Assembly: GCA_022495005.1 (NCBI GenBank)
Contig: JAGYXB010001569.1
Coordinates: forward strand, 2,666,001 to 2,730,000
From: Rhyacophila brunnea
Lineage: Eukaryota > Arthropoda > Insecta > Trichoptera > Rhyacophilidae
Length of the DNA: 64,000 nucleotides
Direction of reading: 5' to 3'
The position numbers were made by a program, and so were the translations under genes. The notes beneath the pieces are model-generated. The model did not search any database, was not told where the DNA came from, and saw nothing but the letters and a program-made list of their open reading frames with translations. Below, piece after piece: positions 1-13,000 of the stretch. The first letter of the stretch is position 1. Every line of letters begins with the position of its first letter.

Positions 1-997
1 ATATTGCAATCGAATTCGGAATGCAGTGATTGAGTAACGAAAACCGATGCACTTATTTTCACTGCACTGCGAATTTTGCCGCGTCGCGTAAAAAAATACT
101 TCTGACGTATGGTGGACAGAAAAATATTAATGTTTTATCACAAATATTTGTTAGATATTTAGCAAATCGGAATAAACCCGGAGCGTCCGGCAGGTCAGAT
201 ACGTTCTGGTGCACGCGAACCGAACGATTCTCCGAACTCGCGTCTGCGGACAACAAAAGCGTTCGAGTTATGTAAAATATTACAAAACATATAACATATT
301 ATGCATGCAACAATTATATAAATGACAGTTATGTAAGCGAAAATGCGACCATATTTCTTAAGGACACAGCGAGAAAATTCACTTTCGTCGATTATACACT
401 ACTAATAAACGATGACAGAAAGATATTCTTTTGTTTATATTCAAAATATCACTACCATGCGTGTATAAAAAAAAATGTTTCGCCAAAGTTGGATAACTTT
501 CGGTAATTACACAATTTTTATAAGCATAGTCATACGTAACACCTTAAAAAACAGCCGCTTTCGTTGTTTTAAAGCCGTACTTTTATCACAATGCTTGTAT
601 CTAAGCGAAATTACAAAGAACACGGTTTGTTTTCTGTTGTTACGTATAGAACTGTTATATGACAGTTTGTAAGTTTATATTACGTGACACAGTTTATGGT
701 AAGGATTTGCGCGTAGTAAAAAGGCGATAATATATGGCGTTAGTTTAATGTGTGATATTGTAATGTTATTGGGTTATTTACTATGTTTGTGCTATTAAAA
801 ATATATATAAACAGAGAAAAACTCACAACGGTGACAGATGACGCTTCAGCCATTCTGCGCGTAATGACGTATGTTGTCAACGTCAAAAATATTTTTCATT
901 CGACGATCAATGTAGCCGCAAGACAAAATATATATCATATTAAACCTTTTTATAACAAAGAATTTATATTTATAGCGAAAAAAATATTTGCTTAGTA
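1..997. other. No supported gene or repeat
   Basis: AT-rich sequence with only short open frames that lack recognisable domains, splice context or coding bias. The part around 40-260 is somewhat richer in GC and CpG, but its opposing short frames are not convincing. I see no transposon ends here. Confidence 0.5.
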
Positions 998-1023
998 GCA
1001 ATTCAATTAAACAATAATAATTT

Positions 1024-1348
1024 TGGTAAATGTGCCGCAGATGCCGTCATGAGATTTTATAACATTATTTTTAGACCAAACCAAACCTAACCTAACCTAA
1101 CCAAACCAAACCAAACCTAATATAAGCTAACCTACCCCAACCTAATAATTACCTCATATAATCTTAATTTGTGATAATGATGCATCAAAATGTATGAAAA
1201 TTTCAAATTTTCAATTTATGATTATTGGATCGAAAAGCCTATGCGCCGACAGAAAAAGGTATTTATTATAAATGTCTATGTCATGGAATAAATTGTTTTC
1301 GTAAAAAAAATATAAAATCTCTTGGCCACCTCTGCGGCACAATTACCA
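1024..1348. mobile_element. MITE with TGGTAA(A/T)TGTGCCGCAG ends
   Basis: The left end TGGTAAATGTGCCGCAG and the reverse complement of the right end, TGGTAATTGTGCCGCAG, are terminal inverted repeats. The interior starts with CCAAACCTAACC-type short repeats. A second, left-truncated relative lies at 21961-22174, sharing the CCTAACC run, the GGATCGAAAAG block and the right TIR. The element is non-coding. A 21-nt direct repeat flanks it (998-1018 and 1349-1369), longer than expected for a cut-and-paste insertion. Confidence 0.7.
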
Positions 1349-1529
1349 GCAATTCAATTAAACAATAATTTATTATTTTAAACAAAAAGGTTATCAAAAT
1401 ATTCTCTGCGGTTAAGTAATATTATAAAATTATTAGATAAATATTACAGGATTTTTGGTTTGTCATGATTTTCAGCATCAAATTGTTATCATTTTTTTAT
1501 AAGGAAAAATACTAATCTATTAGGTACCT

Positions 1530-1850
1530 ATATACAGTGGAGTTGGGATGATGTTGGCATGAACTGGGAAGATCCAAAAAGACTGGCGAAGAATCCTAAT
1601 TAATGACTTACTTATTACTACTTTGAGTATTAACATGGGGCATCTGGGCACTTAGCCTTTATCCCCCATCTCATGTGTTTGTCTTTGGAGTGTGTTGGCG
1701 AATTTAACCTTACCTCTGGGTGCTTCACGACCGCCAGGGGCTGGTGTGATAATGTGTGTGGTGATGATTCCATATCACCTTAGACCCTCCTCAGTACTTC
1801 ATTCCTGCTGACGCTGCTCGTTGATGGAAGTGTACATATTATTAAAGATT
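1530..1850 (+). pseudogene. Possible decayed LINE 3' end
   Basis: The plus strand around 1545-1605 can be read as a short peptide with the pattern VGMNWEDPKRLAKNP. This resembles the last helix of endonuclease-reverse-transcriptase LINE proteins, where a tryptophan and a K/R-rich helix precede the stop. A GC-richer stretch to about 1830 could be its 3' untranslated region. No reverse transcriptase core is present, and the reading is weak. Confidence 0.25.
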
Positions 1851-2854
1851 TTTTATCTATTAATTGAAAAATAAATAATAAAATAGTTATCAAAGTAGAT
1901 ATCTAACGAATTTTCAGACAATTTGAAACTAAAAATGAAAAGATAGGTAGGAACAACATTTATTTTGGCGGCACTTTGCCTATGTGCATCACTGTCAAAC
2001 GATGACAAGCAAACCAAAATAATACATATAATAATGAGAAGGGGAGATAAAAAAAACATCAATTAATTTAGCTAAAACACTTTTTATTTAAATATATTAC
2101 AAACCGATTCAATAAACACAATGACTTAAATTTAAATCTTTTGGTATACAAAATACAACTTTGGTATGGATGCTAGTCAATCTACTTTCATCGGATCAAA
2201 AACTAATTTATTATTGTTACAATCAGTGCATTTTTTTATAAAAAATATGGACATATTGTATTTTTGATAAACAAAAATTCGTGTATTTTATTGCTGTAAT
2301 TTTGCTTCAATACTTCATATTATTATAAATGTAAAAAATACACTAACGAAGGTGGAAAAAAAACACTGGTTATAATGCATATTATACAGTAAAACCTTGG
2401 ATTGCGAGTAATTTGGTCTGTGAGTGTTTAAAAGTAGACTTTAAAAATAAGAAATTAATAAACATGTACGTAAATTGTGAGAAATATTAAGAAATATCTA
2501 AAAATAAATCTTTTTTATATTAATGACAAGCAGCGGCGAATTGGCACGGAATTGTCTCCAATGGGTTAATAAATTCGATTACCTTATTTATGCCGTGACA
2601 CTGAATTTACGAATTACAATGGTGGTGCTAGTTATTAATCTTATATATATATAATCTTCGAACGCAATGTGATAACCTGTTCGCAATAGATGAAGATTTT
2701 GAATTGCATATTTCAATCAAATTATTACCATTAACGTCAATAAGCAACAATGATAATTTTTTTACAAACAGTTTAGCATATTTCATTCGAAATATAAGCA
2801 ATAACTAGTACTACTATCGAAGTTTACAGTTTTGTGTCACAGTCTGATTATATA
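1851..2854. other. AT-rich spacer, nothing identified
   Basis: Low-GC sequence with homopolymer runs and no domain-bearing frame or paired repeat ends that I could detect. Confidence 0.5.
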
Positions 2855-2924
2855 ATATAGTGCAGGGGTAGTCAACCTGGTCACTACCGCCCACTAGTAC
2901 TGTCCAACAAGTTCTTCTTGGCTA

Positions 2925-3096
2925 CGTGTTAAAACTGTGAAGTAACAAGCTCCTCCCATTTTTAACCACATTTCGATTATAGCGCCTTCCGGTTAGCGAC
3001 GAGTTGTCCACGTGTTAAAACTGTGAACTAACAAGCTCCTCCTACTTTTTACCGCACTAGCGACTTCCGGTTATTCCCTAGATCTTCTTGTCGGAC
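2925..3096. repeat. 86-bp tandem duplication
   Basis: Two adjacent units start at 2925 and 3011 with CGTGTTAAAACTGTGAA and continue with near-identical AACAAGCTCCTCC. They lie just inside the left end of the hAT-like element and may be sub-terminal repeats. Confidence 0.75.
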
Positions 3097-3220
3097 AGTA
3101 GGCGTTCCAGCTTTCATGATGGGCGGTAGGGGTTTTAAAAACATTTTCATTATGCATCAGCCTTAGGGATCTCATTAATAATTTAATTAATTAAATGTAA
3201 TTTCATCAAACTTCATGCTT

Positions 3221-3481
3221 ATATCGCACCGTGAGTGTAAAACCAAGACATGTGCACAAGACATATTTTGGAGATATTAGGGTTTGAAGTCTTCGTTTTG
3301 TTAGGAGAAATAGAGTTTCTAAAAAAACATAATATTTGGTTTACATCTACATTATATTGCATATTCTTTCGGTTACTTCACTTTTACGTTATCAAGTTCA
3401 CGACTTTTGCAGTTGTTTTGCATTTAATCTCGAAATCGAAAAATTTGCAGATGCCTTGGTTTTACACTCACGGTGCGATAT
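3221..3481. mobile_element. Short TIR insert within the hAT-like element
   Basis: ATATCGCACCGTGAGTGTAA at 3221 is matched in inverted orientation at about 3454-3481, giving roughly 28-bp arms around a 200-bp AT-rich core. It is non-coding. A clear target duplication was not resolved. Confidence 0.7.
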
Positions 3482-3599
3482 GTATGCAAAGTATAAATAA
3501 AAAGATAGATTTAACTACAGTAAGTTGTTTTATAAAGATTTATTCTGCCAAACTTAACGACAAACTTAAAGTCTGACATAAAGGATTTGGTAAGTAATT

Positions 3600-4219
3600 A
3601 TTATTATATGCTTTAACTTGTTTTGTTTTGTTTTGTTTTGTTTTTTTTTTATAATAACCATACCCTTGCTTTTTCGTACAAGGTGGTTGGGTGGGTTTGT
3701 TGCATTGATGTGGGGCTAATTAGGTGTCTCCATTTATATCTTTAATTTTCTTTATGGCCAGGATTAAATATTTTGTGTAGTGTTCTTGTGTTGTTCTATT
3801 GCTTAGTGCTTCGTGAGGCTTTTGGAGGTCAATTTCGTGATTATGTTGTCTACATCGAGTCCTGAGAGTCCATCGCTCCTTTTCTAGTATAGGGCAGTCG
3901 TTGATGACATGCCACACAGTTTGAGATGTGTTGCCGTCACATGGACAACAGTCGTCATCCCTCAATTTAAATCTTTTTAGATAAGCTCGCACCGCTCCGT
4001 GGCCTGTTAGTATCTGTGTGAGTTCGTGTGATATTTTTATGTTCCTGGCAAGAGTGATGGCACAGTTTATGTTTGGAATAAATTTCTGCGTTATTGATCC
4101 TGTGGCGGATGTTGTGTATCTGTGGTTCCATAGCTCTATGGTATCTTCGTTTAGTTTTTGTTTTGCGTAACTCAGAGGAAAGTGTGTATAGGTTACTTAG
4201 TAAAGTTACTTCCCTACTT
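3600..4219 (-). pseudogene. 5'-truncated LINE, ORF2 C-terminus and 3' tail
   Basis: The minus strand is open from about 4217 to the stop at 3720. It reads through a TQILTGHG motif, RAYLKRF and a CxC-type zinc motif (CCPCDGN followed by H and C: HVINDCP), the usual end of Jockey/R1-group LINE ORF2 proteins after the RNase H-like region. After the stop comes a short 3' region ending in a (CAAAA)n tail, seen on the plus strand as TTTTG repeats near 3616-3640. The endonuclease and reverse transcriptase are missing, so this is a dead 5'-truncated copy. Confidence 0.8.
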
Positions 4220-4329
4220 TATAAATCACCATTACTGCAGAACCGGTGGGTGGTTAGAAAATTTTACTACAAACAGAGATACAAAAGTGGGCGGTAGGTA
4301 TAAAAAGTTTGACTACCCCTGATATAGTG

Positions 4330-4922
4330 GGTCGTACTTTTTATTATTTCTTATGGGGAAATTCGCTTTGATATACTAGTGCTTTGGATTATAAACACGT
4401 ATCCGGAATTGGGCTCGCAATCCGAGGTCTGACAGTATAAATAATAATATTTACAATACCTATGGTTTGACTAAATGTCACACGTATACGCTAATAATAT
4501 ACATAAGAAATTAAATACATTTTAAGGAAACATACAACTAAGCACAGTTTAAATAAGAATAAAAATATGTGTCTTACACTTGTTGTTCCTGTGAACGATT
4601 GAAATCTTTCAAAGATTATTTGTAAAATTCTGCAGCCCTACAAAGATAGTGGCTTCTCAAAAAATCGGAATGTCTCTAAAAATCTTATATCCGCATTGTA
4701 AACTGTAATATATTATTGTTTAAAAGGTGGTAAGTAACGCCAAAGGATATGGCACTTCTTGGTTCCATTTATTGTGCTTTCCTTTGAAAAGTACAAGAAA
4801 ATATCTCCTATTTCTGTAGGATGATTGCAACTGTAATGGATAATGTCATATTGTGTCCGGAAATTTGTACGTATGCTGTTAGCTATATCACATTTCAACA
4901 TGAGATATTGTTTAGGAAATAG
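4330..4922. other. Spacer with dispersed-repeat similarity
   Basis: No gene. The stretch near 4845-4900 (TGTCCGGAAATTTGTACGTATGC) resembles 53855-53885, so part of this is an unnamed dispersed repeat. Confidence 0.35.
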
Positions 4923-5096
4923 ATGGCCATGCGGCTTAAGAGTCAGCTTATATAGCGTCGTGGGTCCCAGGTTTGAATCCTGAGTCTGGCAAGTACACAT
5001 ATTGTTATTCAATTTGTGTATGAGTCAGTATGGACCTAATAGGTTGACCAAGTGGCTGACATCCATTTAGGATCGGACATGGTCGGAAAAAAAAAA
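4923..5096 (+). mobile_element. tRNA-derived SINE, copy 1
   Basis: A tRNA-like head has a box A-like TGGCCATGCGGC at 4924 and a box B GGTTTGAATCC at 4970-4980. A unique body follows (CAATTTGTGTATGAGTC, GTGGCTGACATCCATTT). The 3' end is GATCGGACATGGTCGG followed by oligo(A). Four relatives occur in this window on both strands. Pol III-type promoters inside and an A-tail imply LINE-driven retroposition. Confidence 0.85.
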
Positions 5097-5392
5097 TAGT
5101 ACTGAGATCAAATTCATGACTAAATAAAAAATTAGAAATACAATTTTATCGTATGTATTTGATACCAATTAATTTCAAGTTAATGTTCTTATTGAATATA
5201 ATAAAACTGGAACATTACTGTGCAATGCTCCATGAACAACGTGTATTTATTTGGTCTCAATGCTATACAGCCATCTCTTTCCGGTAAGACAGCTCACGGT
5301 GAACTGTGCTATGGCTAAATGTAATATGTACAATTTACAATATGTAACCTCATAAAACACAGATAAAATGGAGATGCCACTTTCTGAACTAG
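5097..5392. other. Spacer, nothing identified
   Basis: No coding signal or paired repeat ends seen. Confidence 0.4.
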
Positions 5393-5396
5393 AAAT

Positions 5397-5671
5397 GTGT
5401 CGCTGAGTTTCAAAACCCGCTATAACACTTTTTCATTATGTTGAAAAAATCAACAAAAACTTTTTGAAAGGTTTTTGAATGTCTCAGTAGTGTTATTATA
5501 GCGGGATTTGATAGACACATTGATTTTGTTTCATAAATGACAGTTAATCGTAGAGGCTTTTGAAAGAGGCGATAAAATTTTCATGTAGAGATTTTAATAA
5601 CGAATCCAACGATATATATATCTTAATTATTTCAAAAAAGTGTTATAGCGGGTTTTGAAACTCAGCGACAC
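5397..5671. mobile_element. Short MITE with 37-bp TIRs, AAAT flanks
   Basis: GTGTCGCTGAGTTTCAAAAC at the left end is repeated in inverted orientation at the right end, with about 37 matching positions through CCCGCTATAACAC. AAAT flanks both ends (5393-5396 and 5672-5675), a plausible 4-bp target duplication. A third, diverged copy of the terminal motif (TTATTATAGCGGGATTTGAT) lies internally near 5493-5515, suggesting a nested or rearranged end. The element is non-coding. Confidence 0.8.
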
Positions 5672-5675
5672 AAAT

Positions 5676-6927
5676 GCAGTATTTTACATGACATAAAGCT
5701 GTCAATGTATTACATACTTGGTATATAAAATTAATTATTATAATATATGTAAGAATATCTCATAAATATTGAAATAAAGAAAGACAAGTATTAAATAAGA
5801 TTTTTTTTCCAGTATTATTGATAATAAAAATTGTCATAAAAGATGTTAAAACCTGCAATGTTACAATTTTTCTCAGAATGGTTTATTATATTTCCTGGTT
5901 TATCATTTACGTTAAACTGTGAAAACAAATACGTATGACTGACAATAGTGTGCCCTATTATTGTTGGATCTAAACAGCCTACCTCCTCCCTTCGCCACTG
6001 GTACGTAGTTTTAATGAAATTTTGAATACAGTCGAACATGGTTATTACGAGGAAGATGGGACCGACTGAATTTGCTCGTTATAAGCGTTACTCGTTGTAT
6101 CAGAGAATAGATATTTTTAAATGTGAGGTCACATAACACAAAAAGTCGCAATTCAAACAAAAATACACAATTAGAATTTTCCCCCGAAACAATCATGGCA
6201 TTCATAAGCTACAAAAGTTGTTTATTGTAATGAACGCTGGTAGGTACTCGTACCTACTGACTTCAACAAACCTTGGATTTTTTACGTGCAATTTCAACCA
6301 TATGCGTGTATCCTTTTTCAATATTGTCGGCGAAAACACCAATTAGGTAGGTACTTAGACACTTAACTAGTGTCATAAACGTAATCCGATTCCAGCGGCA
6401 TCCTGTCCGGTCGGATTTTATTGCTTAGGGTCGAAATGTTTTTTAACGATTTTTAAGAAAATTTTTGACGATATTTTAGCTCAGTATAACCGATAAGTAG
6501 CACGTTATAAAAGTGAATAAATGTATGGAAAAAATCATAAACTAAAATGTCAACGAATGTTTCCTCGTTACATCCGAGATCTCGCTATATCCGTGATCGT
6601 AATAACCGAGTACGACTGTATTTCAATAAATTGTTTGGAATCAAATATTATTCTAAAATGTTCTAAAATTAAACATGACTGCAGAAACTACACACAACTA
6701 AATTAACGTTGTGAATACAGGGCATATAAAATCGGGGTTTCACTGTATAAAAGTTCGGCTCAAGTGTAAATGTGTTGTAAAAATAATAGCTTACAAAAGC
6801 AATAAATATATTAACTAATTCCTGTACATATTATATTATTCGGTTTGAAATAGTAACCGAAGCTTAACAATATTATTTGGTGTATTTGTACAAATCATCC
6901 GTCAATTCTCTTCAACTGGTGGGTTGT
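5676..6927. other. Region downstream of the PTB gene
   Basis: It probably holds the 3' untranslated region of the minus-strand PTB gene next to 6928, but the poly(A) site is not clear: no minus-strand AATAAA occurs within about 400 nt of the stop. Short frames at 5815-6205 (-) and 6521-6706 (+) have no recognisable domains. Confidence 0.35.
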
Positions 6928-7037
6928 CTATGCTTCCGTTTCAGCATTCAAGTCCGCTTCTAACTCTTCGGGCGTTCTCAGGTCTATGGCAAATCTTTTC
7001 TTGATTGTTGTTTGCTTAGGTGTCTCTCCGTCCACAT
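6928..7037 (-). CDS. PTB gene, exon 5 (terminal coding exon)
   Basis: The acceptor is TTTTTTTAG just above 7037. The first two bases complete the Asp codon begun in exon 4. It encodes 35 residues after that codon, including the basic-hydrophobic stretch KKRFAIDLRTPEELEADL, then a TAG stop at 6928-6930. The acidic end follows the PTB fold and is probably flexible. Confidence 0.85.
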
Positions 7038-10000
7038 CTAAAAAAATAAAATACATGAATGAAGTCGAATAATGTAAATGCTCAGACTAAGTGGGTGGAC
7101 GCTGGTCAATAAATGGGAGAAATCTTACATTTACATAACATTTTCTTCAATATGCCTTCGATAAATACAGTGGAGGTTTATGACTTTGGCCGCTTCTCGG
7201 CAGAGGCGTTATTGCGATTGTTATCGACATGGCCATCTTAGCTTTTTGACAGGTTTCCGAATATCAAGCCATCTAATATCGCAATACTCCATTATTAATT
7301 ACTGTAATTATAACATCGATTCTTGGAATATTTATTATTAATATATTATTATTATAATTACAGTGACATCTAGTTAAGATACCTCGAAGGTTATTTGTAT
7401 TGGAATATGATTGGAATAAATTCTAATGCTTCATAATTCGGATAATAGATGGCTCTATGAAATTGCAACTTTTGATAATTCCCCCTTAAATTTTATCATT
7501 GCTTTGTTATCTTGTTTGTAAATTCTTATTCAAGTACCTACATACATATTTCATTCATACAGGGTTTGTAAAATATATCAGGATAAAATCATAATTATTA
7601 GGTAAACAATTGACGTAAATTAAAAGAAGGATTAATTAGCTAGGTATGTATACTTTAAGAATAAATCATTTTAATATTGCTACTATACATAACGGTTACT
7701 CTTATGATATGATAATGTCATAACCGCATTTTAGGTTATTTTCTTGTTAACATGTTAACATTTGCCATCATACAGTCCATAGACTAAAATATAATGCAAA
7801 ATCTTACACAGTCAAAAATGCCCGCACCAAATTTTCAAGGCATTGTCGGATTATAGCGCCTGTACACACATGCATGGATTTACTTGCACCAATGGTGTGT
7901 ATTTTATATCGCCATTATAACTGTTTACATGTAAAAGTGTCGACTGTCTCTATCTCATTTTTCAAGTGTAACCCAGACGCGATGTTGTCATTCATAGATT
8001 ATTATACTATATACTACTATCATTGTATTGTGCTATTTGACAGGTTCGTGGATAATTGGTAAACGTCAAAATATTCTGTGCAGGGCTCCAAATGGACCGG
8101 AGCGCACCGGAGCGCCGTTCCTGTTTGTGAAATCGATAAAATTATCGCTCCGTCTCGTGGAAAAAATAATTTGACCGTCTGAGCTAAATAGGCCATATAA
8201 TAGAAAAACGAACACACTTATTTTTATGAAATACACATAAAATTTGATAAATAAACTAAGTATCTTCAGAAAACTGTCGAGCGCTCCGGTTCGTAAACTT
8301 TTCCATTTCGAGCGCTGATTCTGTGTGGTGTAGATAGTATTTCTTCCGGCAGGTTCACCACTATTGATCTACTGCGCATGCGCACCGCCATGCCAGTACC
8401 AATTATTGCGTGAAAATTCAGAACCATCTGAACTTTTTTAATTCACGCATGCAATCTTGCAACTTGCACGAGAATACATGTTTACACGTGCATTTTCTTG
8501 TTATGGCCGCGATAATATATACCTACCGTCAGCAGTAAATCCACTCACGTATAAACGCGGTATTATACCTACTACTTTTTAAGCTATCTTGCGTTTTTAA
8601 GCAAAGTGATATCTTTTATGATACTGCTAATTTATAAAATTGGGCCACTGGTAGCATTGAGTACCTATATCAGTGACGAAGGGTGGATGTAGGCTGTTAA
8701 AATCTGACATAAATAGTGCACATTAAATTTTGTTAGTCATATGTATTTGTTTTCATTGAACTAACTAAGACTACAATTTACAGATGGTATTGGTTAGTTT
8801 TTAAAAATCAATTAAACCCTGCCTAACCAAACCATAATAGTTTTGGTACGCTATGGACGATCCGACAAAATTGTGCACACATTTTCATTCATACTTATTT
8901 GTTTTCATGATTTAGGAATACATATTAAACATGTTGTTGGTTTATTTGTTTAAATTCATTAAGCCCTGCCTAAACCAAACTATAATAAATTGATAAACAA
9001 TATTATTCTATCTATAAAATATCCAAAGTTATATATGATTTAATTGCATAATTTTAGATATTTTATAGGATAGACGAGTATTTTTTGACCATTATCTGTT
9101 ACGGCTTGGTTTTTGCAGGGTTTAATTGGATTTTAAAAACTGACCGACACCATCTATAAATTGTAGTCGTAGTTCAATGAAAACAAACACGTATGACTGA
9201 CAAAGTTCAGTGTGCACTATTTATGGCGGATCTTAATAACTTACCTCCACCCTTCGCCACTGACCTATATGTACGGTGAGACGCCGTAAATTTTACGTAC
9301 ATATTATTATAAACATTCTTCTTCACAAGGATAATAATATAAGAGACTTGTCATGGACTATAATTACAAACCTGACGCATTTTCTGCTTGCATCGTTTTA
9401 ACCCGCTTTGAATATTCTTGGAATGCGGCTGCCAGAGCGTATGTCAATCGCCTTGCTGAATTTCTGCAAAGGAATATACTTTCTATCATTATCACGAGTC
9501 ATTTATTAAAACATCTGGTAGGAAATGCTTTGTTCTTATTTTTATCGAAGCCATTTGATCAAACAAAAACAAAAGGTAGGTTTAATTCTGTATTGGTAAT
9601 GTGCTTGTATTAAAATTGATGATGTCATTCCAAATTTCATTAATACCAATAAAAATATTAAAGGTATGAAATATTTAGTTAGGATTTTTTATCTTTATTG
9701 GCGGGCAATATAATCGTTAAACTAAGGCGTGGGTCACATCAATGTTAAATTAAATATCAGATTCGGTATAGTGGAGATGTTGAAGAAATTCTTCTTTCAT
9801 AGAGATAAAAATGAAGCAAAAAAAGGAACTCGTGACCAATGTTCCCTCTATTTTTTCTATTGTGTGTGCGGATCATCAATGCATCTGAGCAGTGGCATAA
9901 CTAGGGTTGGTTTCACCCGTCACCCGTTGCGAATGCATTGAAGATGGCATTTCTATTTCGAAGATTTCAAAGAGCCATTCCAATTTAAATTTATCGCAGG

Positions 10001-13000
10001 ATTTCTTCTTAATGATCGCATTTGAAATATCACATTAACTCCTTTTTGACATTTTTAGGGGATAAGTTTTCTACAAATAACTCAGAAATAATGGGAACTG
10101 AAATACCCAACGGGTAAGGCGATAGCAGGTAACCGTCTCAAGTAAGGAAGAATCCGGGTTAAGCTTACACACGTGTTAAGAATACGTTGTACGTCTAATA
10201 CTGAAAACTGCTCTCGGTTTATGCATTTACCCTCATTTAATGTTGGTGTATTACACAAACTATTGCACGTGCATAATGCGTGCTTCATTTTCGTAGGACA
10301 CTCACACATTCAAAAACCCTGCTTCAACGTGTGGCATATTGAATATGGCCTATCTGTATTCTATTTATTATCTGTTCTGTGGTTTTCTATAATTAATAAG
10401 TATAATTGTACTATAATATAATATATGTAACTGTGCAAGCAATCGTATTGTTTACTTAAATTGTTTGTTACGTACATTGAACACACCTGTAGTTATTTAT
10501 TACAAAAATTGATTAGTTTTGTATTATAAATATTTTAAGTAAAAACACTGCTTTTTGACACAAAAATTTTTACCGTTTAAAAAATATTGTAAGAACTGTT
10601 ATGTTTTCACAATAAGGACTACTATGAGACTGTACTGACAATGTTTCTTGCAAGTTGAAATATGTCAAAGACTAAGAAAAGTAGAGGACCCGGCAAATAG
10701 GTGGTCATTGATAAACACTAAAATACGTATCTTCTTTTCGTATACTTTGGCACGCGATAGAACGGGACGGATATAGTGATCCACTCGATATTAAATTTCA
10801 CTTGCGTGCTCGCGTTAGTCGTACGTGACCTTTGCCTACCGAGAAATGAGTCGTAGAATTGTGGATGTGATGGTTTCGTGCATTTGAGCAAAACAGAAAT
10901 CTGGCAAAGAAAACATTCTTTAACAATATTTTTTGTATGAGGACTGTGTGGGGGATGAAAACATGTGTGTGGACACATTTTGGGAGGTGTGCGCGCGCAC
11001 AAGCACTAACATCCTGTTATAGCCCTGCAGTTTTGCGCCTGTAATTGTATTCTTATTCACTATTTCTTATGAATATTTTAGACCATTTTCAGATATAAAT
11101 ATAATGAACATGGTTGTCGTCGAGCTACTTTTCGAGATAATTGAACTAATTGAACTTAAACATTATATTAGTACGAGTTGTCGCTTTGCGTGTAAAACGA
11201 AGGGAGTTTGAGGGCTCTGGTCAGGTGGCCAGGAGGTCGAAAGGTTTGGAGCAGAGTCCCACTAGTATATTATAAAATATAATATGGGTTTACCTTGAAT
11301 CACAGACAAAGGCATGGCAATCGAAGGGTGTTTGTCCATTATCATTAATGTTCTCTCTGACAACTATCATGGAGAAGACCCTCGTGTAGACCAGGTCCTG
11401 GACACCATACGAGATGGACTCAATATTGTAGAAGGTGGTGGGGAGGGTTCCAGCAGACTTGTGCACGCTGATTCCTTCCAGTTGGACGCCCGTTGTGGAT
11501 ATTACGAGCTTGACTAGCGGAAGGATATGGCCTGAAACATAATAAAGGTAATTCAGTTCAGTGGAATAATTTAATCTTGAACATGAGCACATGCGATTTC
11601 TTGTAGTATGCAGCAATTAGGCAAGGTGAATGTGATTATTGTTATGATTGCTATTCTCGATTCACACTTAGGTACATTAAGCTTTCTTGTCTTCTGCCAA
11701 AATTAACAAACGTCATGCTAATGTGGTATTGAACATACATAATTTTGAAAACACTTCTGAGAAAATATATAACCGATAGAGAAATTTTTTTTTTAAAAAA
11801 ATAGGACACCCAGAAGGAATCGAACCTGCGTCTCTCGGGATTCGCGCCCACACACATCGACCACAATGCTATAGGCATCCTATATAATTGTGACAAATTT
11901 TAACTAATGGCTCTTACAATACTCTCTGAAGCGCTTTCTAAATTGAGTTACTATTGTTAATCGGCCTTTTTTTCAAAAAATTTTTTTTCTATTGGTTATA
12001 TTGTATTTTTTCAGAACTGTTTTCAAAATTATGTAAGTATGTTCAATAAAAAAATGTAACATTCTTAAATCTTGTGAATTATTATTCGTTGAATAAAAAA
12101 ATAGTTAACCAATGTGGTATGTTTATAATTATTAAAGATTTGGAAAAGATGAAAATGCAGACAGCGCTGGGTATGTCATGTGCATAGAATGCCGTAGGAG
12201 TTATCAGCAAGGCGGGCTATGTGCACATCCCCTGAGGCCAATAGACGACCTGGACATCCAAAACTGAGAAGGCTGGACTGAGTCACAAATAGGGTGACAA
12301 GATTTGGAAAATGTGAAGACAGAACATTTTCAGTAGGAACTACTTCTATGACATTATGATTATCATCCATTTATTCAATATTTTGTTTTAAATGTACTGT
12401 TTAAAAAAAAGATTTTTTTTCGGTTAGGTACATCTTCAAACACGCGCTTTAATATGATCTTACTCCCTAATTCAGTTGTCGTTTGTAAATTTATGGCTAC
12501 GGCCGTATGTTGTAGCTTGACCACTGGGAAATGCCAATAGAAATGGCGTATTGCAAAAAAATACTACCTTATTCTTAGGTCAATAATTATTATAAAACAT
12601 TATTCGTAGGATGTTTTATCACATGTGAATGATCAAAGACATAGCTTATAATCAGTATCTTTAGAATTATCTTCAAATGTGTTAATCGTGCCCATTTTTT
12701 GAATTGAAAACTTGTCAAATTTGGGCTCACAGAGGTTATAAAATAGAATTTTTATCGTAAATATTTCACTATATAACGTCAACAATAATTTTACTATCTT
12801 ATGGTTTCATGAATACGTTTAAAAGTTAATAAATCTAAAAAATCTTAACACCACTGCAGATGGATGTACTGAAATATGACTATATTCTGAAACATTAGAT
12901 CGAGAGGTTTAAAAGAATACTATTTCATGTAATAAAAATACTTTATGCAGTCATCAATTAATGTTTAAAATAAATATAAGGGATAATAAGGCTTCAACAT

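Larger units (their letters stand above)
2863..4321. mobile_element. hAT-like element, TSD ATATAGTG
   Basis: The left end is CAGGGGTAGTCAACCTGG and the right end reads inward as CAGGGGTAGTCAAAC, the C-A-G-G-G-G type typical of hAT elements. An exact 8-bp target duplication, ATATAGTG, flanks it at 2855-2862 and 4322-4329, which fixes the borders. It encodes no transposase. Inside are an 86-bp tandem duplication, a smaller TIR insert (3221-3481) and a LINE 3' fragment on the minus strand, so it is a nest of at least three elements. Confidence 0.9.

Noticed and set aside
1080..1140. Telomere-like CCTAA/TTAGG runs (also 13746, 13955, 21961, 56420)
   Set aside because: Runs are only a few units long, imperfect and inside MITEs or hairpin loops, so they do not indicate a telomere.
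11290..11616. Single 108-codon minus-strand ORF
   Set aside because: The frame runs through splice acceptor and donor sites; only 11294-11531 fits the PTB domain and the exon phases.
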